Positions 1 to 8,317 are shown, numbered from the stretch's first letter. The stretch: DNA of 39,088 bases from JALCLA01 sp965653565 (GCA_965653565.1 CBFHAI010000040.1:1-39088); one strand, 5' to 3'. The notes: a model not told the origin generated them from the letters alone. A program made the numbers and translations.

Positions 1-156
1 TGTCGTCCGTATCGATGCTTAGGAGTCTGATGCATCGATCGGTTGAGACCACCATTCACAATTCCGACGTTCCCGCCCTTCGACAGACAGGGCGGGCCGT
101 TTGCGGCCAGCGAAAATCTAGTGACCTTCAATCTGCGCATTTCCGCGCTTCGACCA

Positions 157-190
157 GCTCGGTTCCCCGCCATCAGGCGGGGAACCGAGC
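157..190. repeat. Perfect 15-bp hairpin
   Basis: Left arm 157-171 (GCTCGGTTCCCCGCC), loop ATCA at 172-175 and right arm 176-190 are perfectly complementary. There is no T tract on either strand, so it is not a canonical intrinsic terminator. It may still stop or protect the 3' end of the amidohydrolase transcript, which ends about 145 bases away on the minus strand. Confidence 0.6.
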
Positions 191-230
191 GGCTTGAAAC
201 TTGCGGTTGTCGCCGCGCCGGATCAATTCT

Positions 231-258
231 CGTCATTCCCGCGCAGGCGGGATTCAAG
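231..258 (+). repeat. REP-like element, CGTCATTCCCGCG type
   Basis: The motif CGTCATTCCCGCGCAGGCGG contains a small CCCGC/GCGGG stem at 238-242/247-251 with loop GCAG. A second copy in inverse orientation lies at 14183-14212. From general knowledge, motifs of this form are dispersed intergenic repeats in many beta- and gammaproteobacteria; when translated they give the spurious peptide signature SRLRGND. Confidence 0.6.
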
Positions 259-335
259 CTCCGAACCGGCTAGCGAAACATCAAAAAACCAAGCCCGCCT
301 TCTCGACACCTGCCAAACAACCGCCAGCGTTACGC

Positions 336-2402
336 CTAACGCTGCACCGACCGCACCACCGGTTCGTCCTCGACGAACGGCCGAATGCCGAGTTCCTCGT
401 GAACCTTCGACGGCGACACCACCCTGCCCTGCGTCACCACCAGCACCGGCTTGCGCACCGCGCTGATGTCCTTCGTCGGATCGCCGTCGACGAGCACCAA
501 GTCCGCGAGTTTGCCGACGGCGATATCGCCGCGATCCGCGTTGACGCGGGCCACTTTGGCGGAGACTGAGGTCGCGCTTTGCAGGGCTTCGGCGGGAGTC
601 ATTCCGGCTTGCACGTACAACTCCAGCTCGCGGTGCAGCGTGAAGCCCGGGATGCCGTCGGTGCCGGGCAGCACGGTGACGCCGGCCTTGTGCATCAGGC
701 CGACGAATTCGACCATTTTTTCGTAACTCTTGTTGTAACGGGCGGCGGTTTCGTCGTCGGGGATGTTCATTTCCGCGACGCGGAACTGGCGCTGCAGATC
801 GAGCGGCATGTGGTCGACGACGGCTTCGAAGGCTTTCGACACTTCGCCCGGGCGCTGGCGGATGTAGTCGAAGGTCGTGAGTGTCGGATCGACGGCGACG
901 TCGTTCTTTTTCAGCGAGGCGATGAAGTCCTGCACCGGCTTGGAATTGAAGTCCAGGCCGGCGGTGTTTTCGGCCGGCAGGCGAAAGCGTTCGAGGGTGC
1001 GGGTGTCGGTGGTTTCGGTGACGAAGAAATTCAGCATCAGCTGGTTGATGTGCTGGATTTCGTCGAAGCCGGCATCGATCACGTCCTGCGCGCGCAGGAA
1101 GGCCGGCACGTGGCCGCTGACGCGCATGCCGCGGCTGTGGGCATAGGCGACGGTGTCTTTCAGGATCGCTTTCGGGAACGAGTTGTAGATCTTCAGTTGC
1201 GGGTAGCCGTGCTGGGTGTACCAATCGATGGCGTGCTTGGCTTCTTCGAGGTTCTTGATGACGAAGCCGTTGCGGGCGGAGAAATCGCTTTCGCCTTCGA
1301 GGAAGCCGGCCGGCACGATCTGCGGGCCGAGCAGTTCGCCGCGGATGGTTTCGTCGATCAGGGTTTGCAGCGTGGTGTTGTCGTTGCCCATGTCGCGCAC
1401 GGTGGTGACGCCCGCGGCGAGGTGCAGCCCACCGTTCCAGCGGCCGAACTCATGGCCGTGCATGTCGAACAGGCCGGGCAGCATGACGCGGCCGGCGGCG
1501 TCGATTTCGTTGTCGGCGCCGGCGTTGGGCGCACCGGCCGGCAGGATGGCGGTGACGCGGCCGCGCAGCACGTAAACGTCGCTCGGCGCACCGAGTGTGC
1601 CTTCGAGGCTGTCGAACACGCGCGCGTTCTTGATGACGGTGAGGCCTTCGAGTTTCTGGAACTGGCGCGCGGCCAGATCCTTCACCATCGTGCTTTCGGC
1701 CGCCTGCTGGATGTCGAGCAACTTCTTTTCGTTGCGTTCCCAGCCCTCTTCGATGGCGGTGAGGAATCCGGGGATGATGAAGGCGAACAGGCGCGCATCT
1801 TCGTTCTTCGCCGCGTCGCCTTTCGTCGCCCACAGCAGTTGCGGATTCAGGCCCAGGCCCGTCTGCGCGAGCAGTTGCACGGTCTGCGGCTGGCCGTCGC
1901 TTTCGACGGTGACTTCCTGCAGCACTTTGGACTTGAGCGTGCCGCCGGGCAGCAGCGGCAGGGTGCGGTCCTTGCTTTTCGCCAGCAGCGAGATCGCCAC
2001 CGAGGCGCTCTGCGGGGTGCCGCCGAGCGGCACGTACAGCGAGGGCACGTCGACGGTCTTCTCGCCGGCTTCCGAGGTCGATTTCCAGATCGCCCTGTCG
2101 CCATCGCGCCGGAAAGTTTCATCGACCGGTGCGCCGAAGGTCGTGGTGCCTTTTACTTTGTAATCAGCGAAGGTGCCGTCGGGCAGCAGCGTGTATTCCT
2201 CGTCGAGTTCGGGGCCGCGGCCGTTGTCCTTGAAGATGAAGTGGACCTTGGTCTTGCCGTCGTCGGCGTGTTCCACCACTTGTTCGCCGGCCTTCTTGCC
2301 GTTGTCGACCAGGATGACGTAGCGCACGGTTTCGGCGGCGTTCGCCGAGGTGGCGAGGGCCAGGGCGAAGGCGATGGCGGTGGAGAGCGAGAGGTTCTTC
2401 AT
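336..2402 (-). CDS. Secreted amidohydrolase with N-terminal beta-rich domain
   Basis: Predicted 688-residue periplasmic or secreted metal-dependent hydrolase of the imidazolonepropionase-like amidohydrolase group. It starts with a signal peptide ending near residue 22 (ATSANA, then AET). Residues up to about 250 are an unassigned, probably beta-rich region. The catalytic half begins with the beta-strand motif VMLPGLFDMHGHEF, whose HGH supplies metal ligands. It continues with LKIYNS (a Lys at the expected bridging position), SGHVP and IQHIN (His ligands) and PGTDGIPG (Asp ligand), and ends with the family-typical GKLADLVLVDGDP. Substrate is unknown; members act on cyclic amides, dipeptides or similar. 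The start is an ATG with a weak AGGA upstream. It is transcribed alone, with 349 bases of non-coding sequence upstream. Confidence 0.85.
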   Translation of the reverse strand: MKNLSLSTAIAFALALATSANAAETVRYVILVDNGKKAGEQVVEHADDGKTKVHFIFKDNGRGPELDEEYTLLPDGTFADYKVKGTTTFGAPVDETFRRDGDRAIWKSTSEAGEKTVDVPSLYVPLGGTPQSASVAISLLAKSKDRTLPLLPGGTLKSKVLQEVTVESDGQPQTVQLLAQTGLGLNPQLLWATKGDAAKNEDARLFAFIIPGFLTAIEEGWERNEKKLLDIQQAAESTMVKDLAARQFQKLEGLTVIKNARVFDSLEGTLGAPSDVYVLRGRVTAILPAGAPNAGADNEIDAAGRVMLPGLFDMHGHEFGRWNGGLHLAAGVTTVRDMGNDNTTLQTLIDETIRGELLGPQIVPAGFLEGESDFSARNGFVIKNLEEAKHAIDWYTQHGYPQLKIYNSFPKAILKDTVAYAHSRGMRVSGHVPAFLRAQDVIDAGFDEIQHINQLMLNFFVTETTDTRTLERFRLPAENTAGLDFNSKPVQDFIASLKKNDVAVDPTLTTFDYIRQRPGEVSKAFEAVVDHMPLDLQRQFRVAEMNIPDDETAARYNKSYEKMVEFVGLMHKAGVTVLPGTDGIPGFTLHRELELYVQAGMTPAEALQSATSVSAKVARVNADRGDIAVGKLADLVLVDGDPTKDISAVRKPVLVVTQGRVVSPSKVHEELGIRPFVEDEPVVRSVQR

Positions 2403-2751
2403 CGGAGTGTCCTCGGTTGGTGGCGCGGGCGCGCCCGGCGTGTCGATGCGGTGGCTAGGCTACGCGTTCCCGTGGTGGGGCCGGTAGACCTGGCGTGCTC
2501 GTTTCGACGCGGGCTGGGTGCAGATGACCTTCCCTGGTGCGCTGTTGGTGCCGATTGTGACCTTGGAAGGCTTGGAGGATCGACACCATCCTCACCCCGG
2601 TCTCCCCTCGAGGGGAAGGAGAAGTGCGGTTCCTCGCGAGAAGCGCGGCGTGCGAGGCGAAGCGACACGAAGCCGCTCGCGGCCCGGATGCAGCGAAGCG
2701 GAATTCGGGGAATGCGCTGCGTCGGTATCGCTGCCCTGGACTACGCGATGG
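2403..2751. other. Spacer of REP-like repeat fragments
   Basis: This stretch separates the amidohydrolase start from the end of the DUF2909 gene and must hold the amidohydrolase promoter, which I could not pin down. It carries a 14-bp palindrome TCCCCTCGAGGGGA near 2602-2615 preceded by CCTCACCCCGG, resembling a common dispersed proteobacterial repeat, and a second REP-like unit at 2683-2710. No gene is supported. Confidence 0.5.
2683..2710. repeat. REP-like element with GGATGCAGCGAAGCGGA core
   Basis: CCCGGAT at the left and ATTCGGGG at the right pair around the core TGCAGCGAAGCGGA. The same 17-base core recurs at 20925-20941 with different flanks. From general knowledge it resembles the dispersed CCCGGATGCAGCGAAGCGG-type repeats of proteobacteria. 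Confidence 0.55.
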
Positions 2752-2958
2752 TCAGCCATTCACACCATGCGGTTGCACGAAACCGGTCGCGATGCCGATC
2801 AATACGAGCACGATCAGGGCCACCGACAAGGCGATGCGGCGTGTCAGCGCCTTCACCATGCGGCTGCTGCCGCCCTTGTCGACCATCATGTAATACAGGC
2901 CGGCGCCGAGGTTGTAGAGAATGACGGCGAGGAAAGCGAGCGCGATTATAGTTTTCAT
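2752..2958 (-). CDS. DUF2909 small twin-transmembrane protein
   Basis: A 68-residue inner-membrane protein with two hydrophobic helices: residues about 3-24 (TIIALAFLAVILYNLGAGLY) and about 43-60 (ALSVALIVLVLIGIATGF). The central MVDKGGSSRMVKALTRRI segment and the C-terminal QPHG are typical of DUF2909, whose members often lie beside cytochrome oxidase genes. Function is unknown. Its start lies 28 bases after the stop of the MocR-like gene on the same strand, so it could be the last gene of the cytochrome transcript. No strong ribosome binding site is visible. The respiratory neighbourhood fits the family's usual context, although the neighbours here are c-type cytochromes and not an oxidase. 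Confidence 0.85.
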   Translation of the reverse strand: MKTIIALAFLAVILYNLGAGLYYMMVDKGGSSRMVKALTRRIALSVALIVLVLIGIATGFVQPHGVNG

Positions 2959-2986
2959 AAAATGTCAAATAATGCGAAATTCGGAT

Positions 2987-4408
2987 TTATGAAGTAATTC
3001 GGCCAAGTTCGTGGGTCAGCTGTCCGACCCGGCGTAGTGCCGGCAGGATGTCGACACCCTGGTGGCCGCAGTTGATGCGCAGGCAGTTGGCGAAGCGGTG
3101 GTCGGGCGAGAAGATGTGGCCCGGCGCGATGCCGATGTTTTCGGCGAGTGCGGCCCGGTGCAGCGCCATCGCGTCGACGCCGTCGGGCAGCGCCACCCAA
3201 ATGAAATAGCCGCCGCGCGGCCGGGTGAATCGCGTTCCTGCGACGAAGCTCGATTCGATGGCGTGCAGGGCCGCCGACATGCGTGCGTCGAGCGTGGCGC
3301 GCAGGCGGCGCAGGTGGCGGTCGTAGCCGCCCTGCTCCAGGTAATGCACGACGGCCGTTTGCGCGGGCACCGACGCGGCCATCGTCGTCATCAAGGTGAG
3401 GCGCTCGATCTTCTTCGCGTAGCGGCCCGCGGCGATCCAGCCGACGCGATAACCGGGCGCCAGGCATTTGGAAAACGACGAGCAATGCAGCACCCGGCCG
3501 GCTTCGTCGTAGGCCTTCGCCGGCCGCGGACGCAGGCTGCCGAAATACAGTTCGGCATAGACATCGTCTTCGATCAGCGGCACCTCGTGTTTCGCGAGCA
3601 ACTTCACCAGCGCCTGTTTGCGCGCCGCCGGCATCAGGCTGCCGAGCGGGTTCTGGAAGGTCGTCATCAGCCAGCACGCCGCCACGGTGTGGCGCGACAA
3701 GGCTTCCGCGAGCGCATCGATGTCGATGCCGGTTTCGGCATCGGTACGCACTTCGAGTGCCTTCAAGCCGAGGCGCTCGATCGCCTGCAGCGCGGCGTAG
3801 AAGGCGGGCGATTCGATAATGACGGTGTCGCCCGGTCTGGTCACCGTCTGCAGCGCCGCGTTGAGGCCTTCGAGCGCGCCGTTGGTGATGACGATTTCGT
3901 CCGGCTGCAAACGGATGCCGTCGAGGCGGTAGCGCAGCGCGATCTGCTCGCGCAGGCGCGGATTGCCGGGCGACAGATTGTCGACGATCGAGTGCGGATC
4001 GAGCTGGCGCAGGCCGAGGGCGGCGGCGCGCGCGAGTTTCGCGAGCGGAAACAGTTCGGGTCCGGGAAAGGCCGATCCGAGCGCTGCGATGCCGGGCGAG
4101 CGCGCCGCGCGCAGTACATCGAACACCAGGTCGCTGATCGCCACATCGCTGGCTTCCGCACGCGGCGCGGAAACCTGGAAATCGCGAGAAACGGCCGGCA
4201 ATCTGCCGGAAACGTAGTAGCCCGACTGCGGCCGCGAATGCACGAGGCCGGCGCTTTCCAGTTTTTGATACGCCTGGAAAACCGTGGACGCGCTGACGCC
4301 GCGCCGCGCCCGCGCTTCGCGCACCGAAGGCAGCCGATCGCCGGGACGCAACTGGCCGGCGGCGATCAGGGCCGAGATTTCTTCGGCGAATTGTTCGTAC
4401 AACTTCAT
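2987..4408 (-). CDS. MocR-family regulator: GntR HTH fused to aminotransferase domain
   Basis: A 473-residue transcription regulator of the MocR/PdxR type. Residues about 1-70 form a GntR winged helix (GDRLPSVREARARRGVS, then STVFQAYQKLESAGLV). Residues about 100-473 are a fold-type I PLP aminotransferase domain with NGALEGLNAAL, TTFQNPLGSLMP, EDDVYAELYF and SSFSKCLAPGYRVGW, in which the Lys of SFSK would bind PLP. Family members sense pyridoxal phosphate or amino acid ligands and bind repeated DNA sites. The frame stays open much further upstream, but the ATG at 4408 begins the canonical MKLYEQFAEEI. The gene starts five bases after the triheme cytochrome gene ends, which implies cotranscription. 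It may control its own operon through the paired sites at 6436-6500; this is inference. Confidence 0.9.
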   Translation of the reverse strand: MKLYEQFAEEISALIAAGQLRPGDRLPSVREARARRGVSASTVFQAYQKLESAGLVHSRPQSGYYVSGRLPAVSRDFQVSAPRAEASDVAISDLVFDVLRAARSPGIAALGSAFPGPELFPLAKLARAAALGLRQLDPHSIVDNLSPGNPRLREQIALRYRLDGIRLQPDEIVITNGALEGLNAALQTVTRPGDTVIIESPAFYAALQAIERLGLKALEVRTDAETGIDIDALAEALSRHTVAACWLMTTFQNPLGSLMPAARKQALVKLLAKHEVPLIEDDVYAELYFGSLRPRPAKAYDEAGRVLHCSSFSKCLAPGYRVGWIAAGRYAKKIERLTLMTTMAASVPAQTAVVHYLEQGGYDRHLRRLRATLDARMSAALHAIESSFVAGTRFTRPRGGYFIWVALPDGVDAMALHRAALAENIGIAPGHIFSPDHRFANCLRINCGHQGVDILPALRRVGQLTHELGRITS

Positions 4409-4413
4409 CGTGA

Positions 4414-5706
4414 CTAGCGCTGTTCGATGCCGCCGAGAAGATTCACGTCCTGCGGCGTGACCGGCTGCATCGGGCTGCCCCAGCGTTGACGCAGCGCGTT
4501 GACCAGCATCGCAACGTCCTCGTTCGACAGCTGCTGCGCGAACGGCGGCATCGTGTAGGGCTGCGGATTCGCGGCCGTCGTCGGCGCGGAGCCGCCGAAC
4601 AGGATGAGTTTCACCAGGTTGATCGGATCGTCCGCCGTGATGGCGGCCGATCCGACCAGCGACGGATATTTGTCGGGCTCGCCGAGGCCGTCGTCGCCGT
4701 GGCAATCGGCGCAGTGCTTTTCGTACAAGCGATCGCCGCGCGCGATGCGATCGGCCGGCGCATCGATGCGGTGGCGGCGTTGCGGCACCGGGGCCGGTGC
4801 GGGCAGCGAGGCGAGATAGGTTTCGATCGCGGCGGCGTCCGGCGGCGTCAGATGCTGCAGATTCTCGAACACGACATCGGCCATGTTGCCGTAGGCCGCA
4901 CTGTGGCTCGACACACCGGTGCGCAGATAGCGCGCGAGCTGGCCGTTGGCGAAATCGTCGAGCGCCACGCTGTTGAGCGGCGGCGCGTACCAGCCGCGCA
5001 AGCGGTTGCCCGCAAGAAAACTTTCGTCGGACAACGTCGCCAGCGAGCCGCGCGCACCGTGACACATCGCGCAGTGGCCGACGCCGTTGACGAGACGACG
5101 TCCGCGTTGCCAGGCGCCCGATTGCGTGGCGGCGTCCGGCAATGCGACAGGCCGATAATTGAGCAGGCGCCACGCGGTCATCGCACCGGGAAGATTCGCC
5201 GGAAAGGAAAAATCATCGTCCGGCGGCGCCTTCGCAATCGCGGGCTGCATGCGCAGGTAGGCGAACAGCGCATCGAGCTCGGCATCATCGAGATGCGCGA
5301 AATTGGCGTACGGGAACACCGGCGATTGCACGCCGTTGCGGCTCACGCCATGCCGCATCGCGTGGCGGAATTCCTGCAACGACCAGTCGCCGATGCCATG
5401 CTGCGGATCGGGCGTGAGGTTGCTGCTGTAGACGGTGCCGTAGCCGGTGGCGAAGGCGCGGCCGCCGGCGAACGGCTCGCCGCCGCGCGCGGTGTGACAG
5501 CCGCCGCAATTGCCGACGCGGGCCAGATAGCGGCCTTGTTCGACCAGGGTCGGCCCGCTCGCCGGCTGCTCGCTCGAAGCGCTCGGAACATCGAAAGGTT
5601 CGAGGCCGCCCTGGCGCAGCACCAGCGCACTGACGATGGCGATCGCGGCGAGCAGCAGCGGCAACGACACGATGCCGATCAACGCGAATCTGCGGCGCAG
5701 GCTCAT
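4414..5706 (-). CDS. Membrane-anchored triheme c-type cytochrome
   Basis: A 430-residue protein with an uncleaved or signal-type N-terminal hydrophobic helix (residues about 7-28, ALIGIVSLPLLLAAIAIVSA) followed by three c-type heme motifs: CGGCH, CAMCH and CADCH. Three-domain organisation with this spacing matches the cytochrome c subunits of alcohol, gluconate and sorbose dehydrogenases, which pass electrons from a dehydrogenase to ubiquinone or an oxidase. The Met ligand of the third heme is probably in YTMPPFAQQLSNEDV. No dehydrogenase subunit is encoded beside it, so the electron donor is unknown. Its ATG overlaps the stop of the upstream diheme cytochrome gene (ATGA), implying translational coupling. 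The downstream regulator gene begins five bases after its stop. Confidence 0.9.
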   Translation of the reverse strand: MSLRRRFALIGIVSLPLLLAAIAIVSALVLRQGGLEPFDVPSASSEQPASGPTLVEQGRYLARVGNCGGCHTARGGEPFAGGRAFATGYGTVYSSNLTPDPQHGIGDWSLQEFRHAMRHGVSRNGVQSPVFPYANFAHLDDAELDALFAYLRMQPAIAKAPPDDDFSFPANLPGAMTAWRLLNYRPVALPDAATQSGAWQRGRRLVNGVGHCAMCHGARGSLATLSDESFLAGNRLRGWYAPPLNSVALDDFANGQLARYLRTGVSSHSAAYGNMADVVFENLQHLTPPDAAAIETYLASLPAPAPVPQRRHRIDAPADRIARGDRLYEKHCADCHGDDGLGEPDKYPSLVGSAAITADDPINLVKLILFGGSAPTTAANPQPYTMPPFAQQLSNEDVAMLVNALRQRWGSPMQPVTPQDVNLLGGIEQR

Positions 5707-6416
5707 CGCGCGTCGTCCGAATACGGCAGATTGCCGCAGGCGATCGGCGGCACGAAACTGCCGGCCGGCGACGGCGGGCGCAGGTCGGCGTGGCCTTGCG
5801 CGGCGAGCCAAGTGGCGAGCGCGCGGATGTCGCGCGGGTCGAGCGCTTTTGCGATCTGCGCCATGCAATCGGGCGCGCGCGCGGCCCGTACGCCGCTGCG
5901 CCAGGCACCGAATTGCGCGACGACGTATTCGGCGGGCAGGCCGACCAGCGCGGGGATGCCGGGTTCGAGGCCGGTGAGCTGCTCGCCATGGCAGGCCGTG
6001 CAGGCCGGCACGCCGTTCACGGGATCGCCGGCTGCCACGAGCTGCAGCGCACGCCGGCTCGAGGCGTCGTCGATCGGCGGCGGCACTTCGGCGACCGGAC
6101 GCGTACGCGGCGGCATCGCGGCGAAATGGCGCGCGATATCGCCGAGATAGGCATCGTCCATATTGCGCAGCAGCCAGTTCATCTGCGGATAGTGGCGGCG
6201 GCCATCGCGGAACGATTGCAGCTGATCGAACAGGTATTGCGCCGGCTTGCCGGCCAGGTGCGGGTTGTATTCGGTGGTCGTCGTTCCCTCGCCGCGCTCG
6301 CCGTGGCAGGCGTTGCAGGCGGCCAGGCGGGCGGTCAGATCGGTCTCGCGCGCCTGCGCGGCGGCCGCGCCGGCGAGCGCGAAGCAGAGCAATCCCGGCA
6401 GCAGATGGCGTGTCAT
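5703..6416 (-). CDS. Periplasmic diheme c-type cytochrome (c4/c553-like)
   Basis: About 237 residues, with a signal peptide (HLLPGLLCFALAGAAAAQA) and two heme motifs, CNACHGERG and CTACHGEQ, each beginning a cytochrome c domain of about 90 residues. The repeat of two similar domains resembles cytochrome c4 and related diheme electron carriers of the periplasm. Probable Met ligands lie in the segments with PQMNWLLRNMDDAYL and in DCMAQIAKALDPRD. I chose the ATG at 6416; a GTG two codons upstream at 6422 is possible, and neither has a clear ribosome binding site. It is the first gene of the four-gene minus-strand set and shares an ATGA overlap with the triheme cytochrome gene. Confidence 0.88.
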   Translation of the reverse strand: MTRHLLPGLLCFALAGAAAAQARETDLTARLAACNACHGERGEGTTTTEYNPHLAGKPAQYLFDQLQSFRDGRRHYPQMNWLLRNMDDAYLGDIARHFAAMPPRTRPVAEVPPPIDDASSRRALQLVAAGDPVNGVPACTACHGEQLTGLEPGIPALVGLPAEYVVAQFGAWRSGVRAARAPDCMAQIAKALDPRDIRALATWLAAQGHADLRPPSPAGSFVPPIACGNLPYSDDAR

Positions 6417-6435
6417 GGTCACGTTGGGTATGTTG

Positions 6436-6500
6436 ACCGGAGCAGTTGGGCCGGTACAGCAGCAATTTCTGCCTGCGTCGACCGGATCAGTTTGGCCGGT
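6436..6500. promoter_or_regulatory. Paired ACCGG-N10-CCGGT palindromes
   Basis: Two copies of the same inverted repeat lie between the divergent cytochrome and yaeQ genes: ACCGG AGCAGTTGGG CCGGT at 6436-6455 and ACCGG ATCAGTTTGG CCGGT at 6481-6500. Their spacers are also alike (CAGTT, GG) and their starts are 45 bases apart, so they are direct repeats of a palindrome. This is the arrangement expected of operator sites. The regulator inside the downstream operon, a MocR-family protein, is the natural candidate to bind them; that is inference. Confidence 0.5.
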
Positions 6501-6550
6501 CAGCCGCGGGCCGGCTGGATGCGAGCCGGAGCCGGACCCAGCCGCCCGCC

Positions 6551-6556
6551 TACAAT
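6551..6556 (+). promoter_or_regulatory. Possible -10 hexamer for yaeQ
   Basis: TACAAT lies about 25 bases before the likely yaeQ start and matches the sigma-70 -10 consensus well. No good -35 hexamer is found at 16-18 bases upstream, so the call is tentative. Confidence 0.35.
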
Positions 6557-6580
6557 GGCGATCTTTTTCGGGGGATGTCG

Positions 6581-7135
6581 ATGGCGCTCAAGGCCACGGT
6601 GGTGAAGGCGGAACTGCAGGTCAGCGACATGGACCGGCACTATTACGCGACGCACGCGCTGACGCTGGCCCAGCACCCGAGCGAAACCGATGCGCGGCTG
6701 ATGGTGCGCGTGCTCGCCTTCGGTCTGTTCGCGCACGAGCGCCTCGAATTCGGCCGCGGCGTGAGCGCCGACGACGAACCCGACCTGTGGCGCAAATCGC
6801 TGACCGGCGAAATCGAGCAGTGGATCGAACTGGGGCAGCCGGAGGAATCGCGCCTCCGCAAGGCCTGCGGCCGGGCTCGCGAGGTGGTCGTGATCGGTTA
6901 TGCGGGTCGCTCGTTCGATTTGTGGTGGGAGAAAAATTCGGGCGGGTTGGCGCGATGCTCGAATCTCACCGTGATCGACCTGGGTGTGGGCACGGCGGAC
7001 GAACTGGCGAAGATGCTGGGGCGGAATATGTCGCTGCAGTGCCTGGTGCAGGAGGGCGAGGTGCAGTTGATGGGCGATGCCGGAACGGTGACGGTGACGC
7101 CGGTGGTGCGGCAGGCGATGGTGGGTCGGGGTTGA
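6581..7135 (+). CDS. yaeQ: YaeQ family protein
   Basis: A 184-residue cytoplasmic protein of the YaeQ family (PD-(D/E)XK nuclease-like fold), recognised from MALKATVVKAELQVSDMDRH at the start and the internal VLAFGLFAHERLEFGRGVS and EIEQWIELGQPEESRLRKA segments. Known structures of the family resemble restriction-endonuclease folds, but no biochemical role is firmly assigned. The ATG at 6581 gives the canonical N-terminus and has GGGG six bases upstream; the ATG at 6575 would add Met-Ser. Its stop overlaps the TTG start of the following flavoprotein gene, so the two are probably translated from one message. Confidence 0.9.
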   Translation: MALKATVVKAELQVSDMDRHYYATHALTLAQHPSETDARLMVRVLAFGLFAHERLEFGRGVSADDEPDLWRKSLTGEIEQWIELGQPEESRLRKACGRAREVVVIGYAGRSFDLWWEKNSGGLARCSNLTVIDLGVGTADELAKMLGRNMSLQCLVQEGEVQLMGDAGTVTVTPVVRQAMVGRG

Positions 7136-8313
7136 GTGACAGCGCCGACATCGTGATCATCGGCGGCGGCGCTGCCGGTTTGATGTGTGCGCTCACCGCG
7201 GGCCAGCGCGGACGCCGCGTGCGCGTGATCGAGCACGCGAATCGCTGCGGCAAGAAAATCCTGATGTCGGGCGGCGGTCGTTGCAACTTCACCAATATCG
7301 GAACCTCACCGGACAACTTCATTTCGGCCAACCGGCATTTCTGCAAATCCGCCCTCGCACGCTACACGCCGTGGGATTTCATCGCGCTGGTGCAGAAACA
7401 CGGCATCGCTTATCACGAAAAGGAACTCGGCCAGCTGTTCTGCGATGACTCGTCGAAGCAGATCGTCAAACTGCTGCTCGACGAATGCGCGGCCGCCGGC
7501 GTGCGGATCGATACGAGCCTGGCGGTGGAACGCGTGCAGAAAACCGATGCCGGGTTTCGCGTACACACCGCGCAGGGCACGATCGCCGCGCAATCGCTGG
7601 TCGTTGCCACCGGCGGGCTGTCGATTCCCAGCATGGGCGCGACCGGCTTCGGCTACGAACTGGCGCGGCAGTTCGGCCACAACGTACTCGCCACGCGCGC
7701 CGGTCTCGTGCCGCTCACGCTCAGCGGAAAACATCAGGAACGCCTGCAGGACCTGAGCGGCGTCGCCCTGCCCGTGCGCGCCACGGCCAACGACAAGAGC
7801 TTCAGCAATTTCATGCTGATCACGCATCGCGGCGTGAGCGGTCCGGCGATCCTGCAGATCTCTTCGTACTGGCAACCGGGCGATGACTTGAAGTTGGATT
7901 TATTGCCGCAGGGCGATGCGCTGGAAATACTGCAAACGCAACGCAACGAACGCCCGGCCGCCGAACTGCGAACCGTATTGGCCGACCTGCTGCCCAAACG
8001 CTTCGCGCAGCGGCTGTGCGAAGTCTGGTTCGCCAGCAAACCCATGAAGCAGTTCAACGACCCGGAACTGCGCGAAGTGGCCGCGATGCTCGAATCCTGG
8101 CCACTGATCGCCAGCGGCACCGAAGGCTACCGCACGGCCGAGGTGACGCTCGGCGGCGTCGACACCGACGAACTGTCATCGGCCACGATGCAATCGAAGC
8201 TGGTCCCGAACCTCTACTTCGTCGGCGAAGTAATCGACGTCACCGGCTGGCTGGGCGGCTACAACTTCCAATGGGCCTGGGCTTCGGGGCATGCGGCTGG
8301 GTTGGTGGCTTAG
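7132..8313 (+). CDS. HI0933/YhiN-family flavoprotein
   Basis: About 393 residues, the usual length for the HI0933 family of FAD-binding oxidoreductases. The N-terminus carries the dinucleotide-binding motif IVIIGGGAAGLMCAL, followed by the family signature KKILMSGGGRCNFTN. The C-terminus has LYFVGEVIDVTGWLGGYNFQ, which completes the flavin site. The reaction is unknown; members were annotated as flavoproteins or putative NAD(P)/FAD dehydrogenases. No ATG exists in frame near the start. TTG at 7132 fits best because it overlaps the yaeQ stop (TTGA) and leaves a normal N-terminus. A distant paralogue lies at 36564-37805. Confidence 0.88.
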   Translation: MSDSADIVIIGGGAAGLMCALTAGQRGRRVRVIEHANRCGKKILMSGGGRCNFTNIGTSPDNFISANRHFCKSALARYTPWDFIALVQKHGIAYHEKELGQLFCDDSSKQIVKLLLDECAAAGVRIDTSLAVERVQKTDAGFRVHTAQGTIAAQSLVVATGGLSIPSMGATGFGYELARQFGHNVLATRAGLVPLTLSGKHQERLQDLSGVALPVRATANDKSFSNFMLITHRGVSGPAILQISSYWQPGDDLKLDLLPQGDALEILQTQRNERPAAELRTVLADLLPKRFAQRLCEVWFASKPMKQFNDPELREVAAMLESWPLIASGTEGYRTAEVTLGGVDTDELSSATMQSKLVPNLYFVGEVIDVTGWLGGYNFQWAWASGHAAGLVA

Positions 8314-8317
8314 AAGC

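Larger units (their letters stand above)
1..335. other. Non-coding spacer with repeat remnants
   Basis: No convincing gene is seen here. The stretch lies downstream of the minus-strand amidohydrolase and holds three separate hairpin-forming motifs: an 8-bp stem at 72-79/89-96 whose loop side reads CTTCGACAGAC, a perfect 15-bp stem at 157-190, and a REP-like motif around 231-252. None is followed by a clear T tract. Open frames crossing it are short and look like chance frames. Confidence 0.6.

Noticed and set aside
579..2924. 781-codon plus-strand open frame opposite the amidohydrolase and beyond
   Set aside because: It is antisense to a gene with clear motifs; its translation is rich in Arg, Val, Gly and Asp without any family motif, typical of shadow frames in high-GC DNA.
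4409..5173. Upstream extension of the MocR-like reading frame
   Set aside because: It overlaps the triheme cytochrome gene completely and would place 255 Arg-rich residues before a canonical GntR N-terminus.
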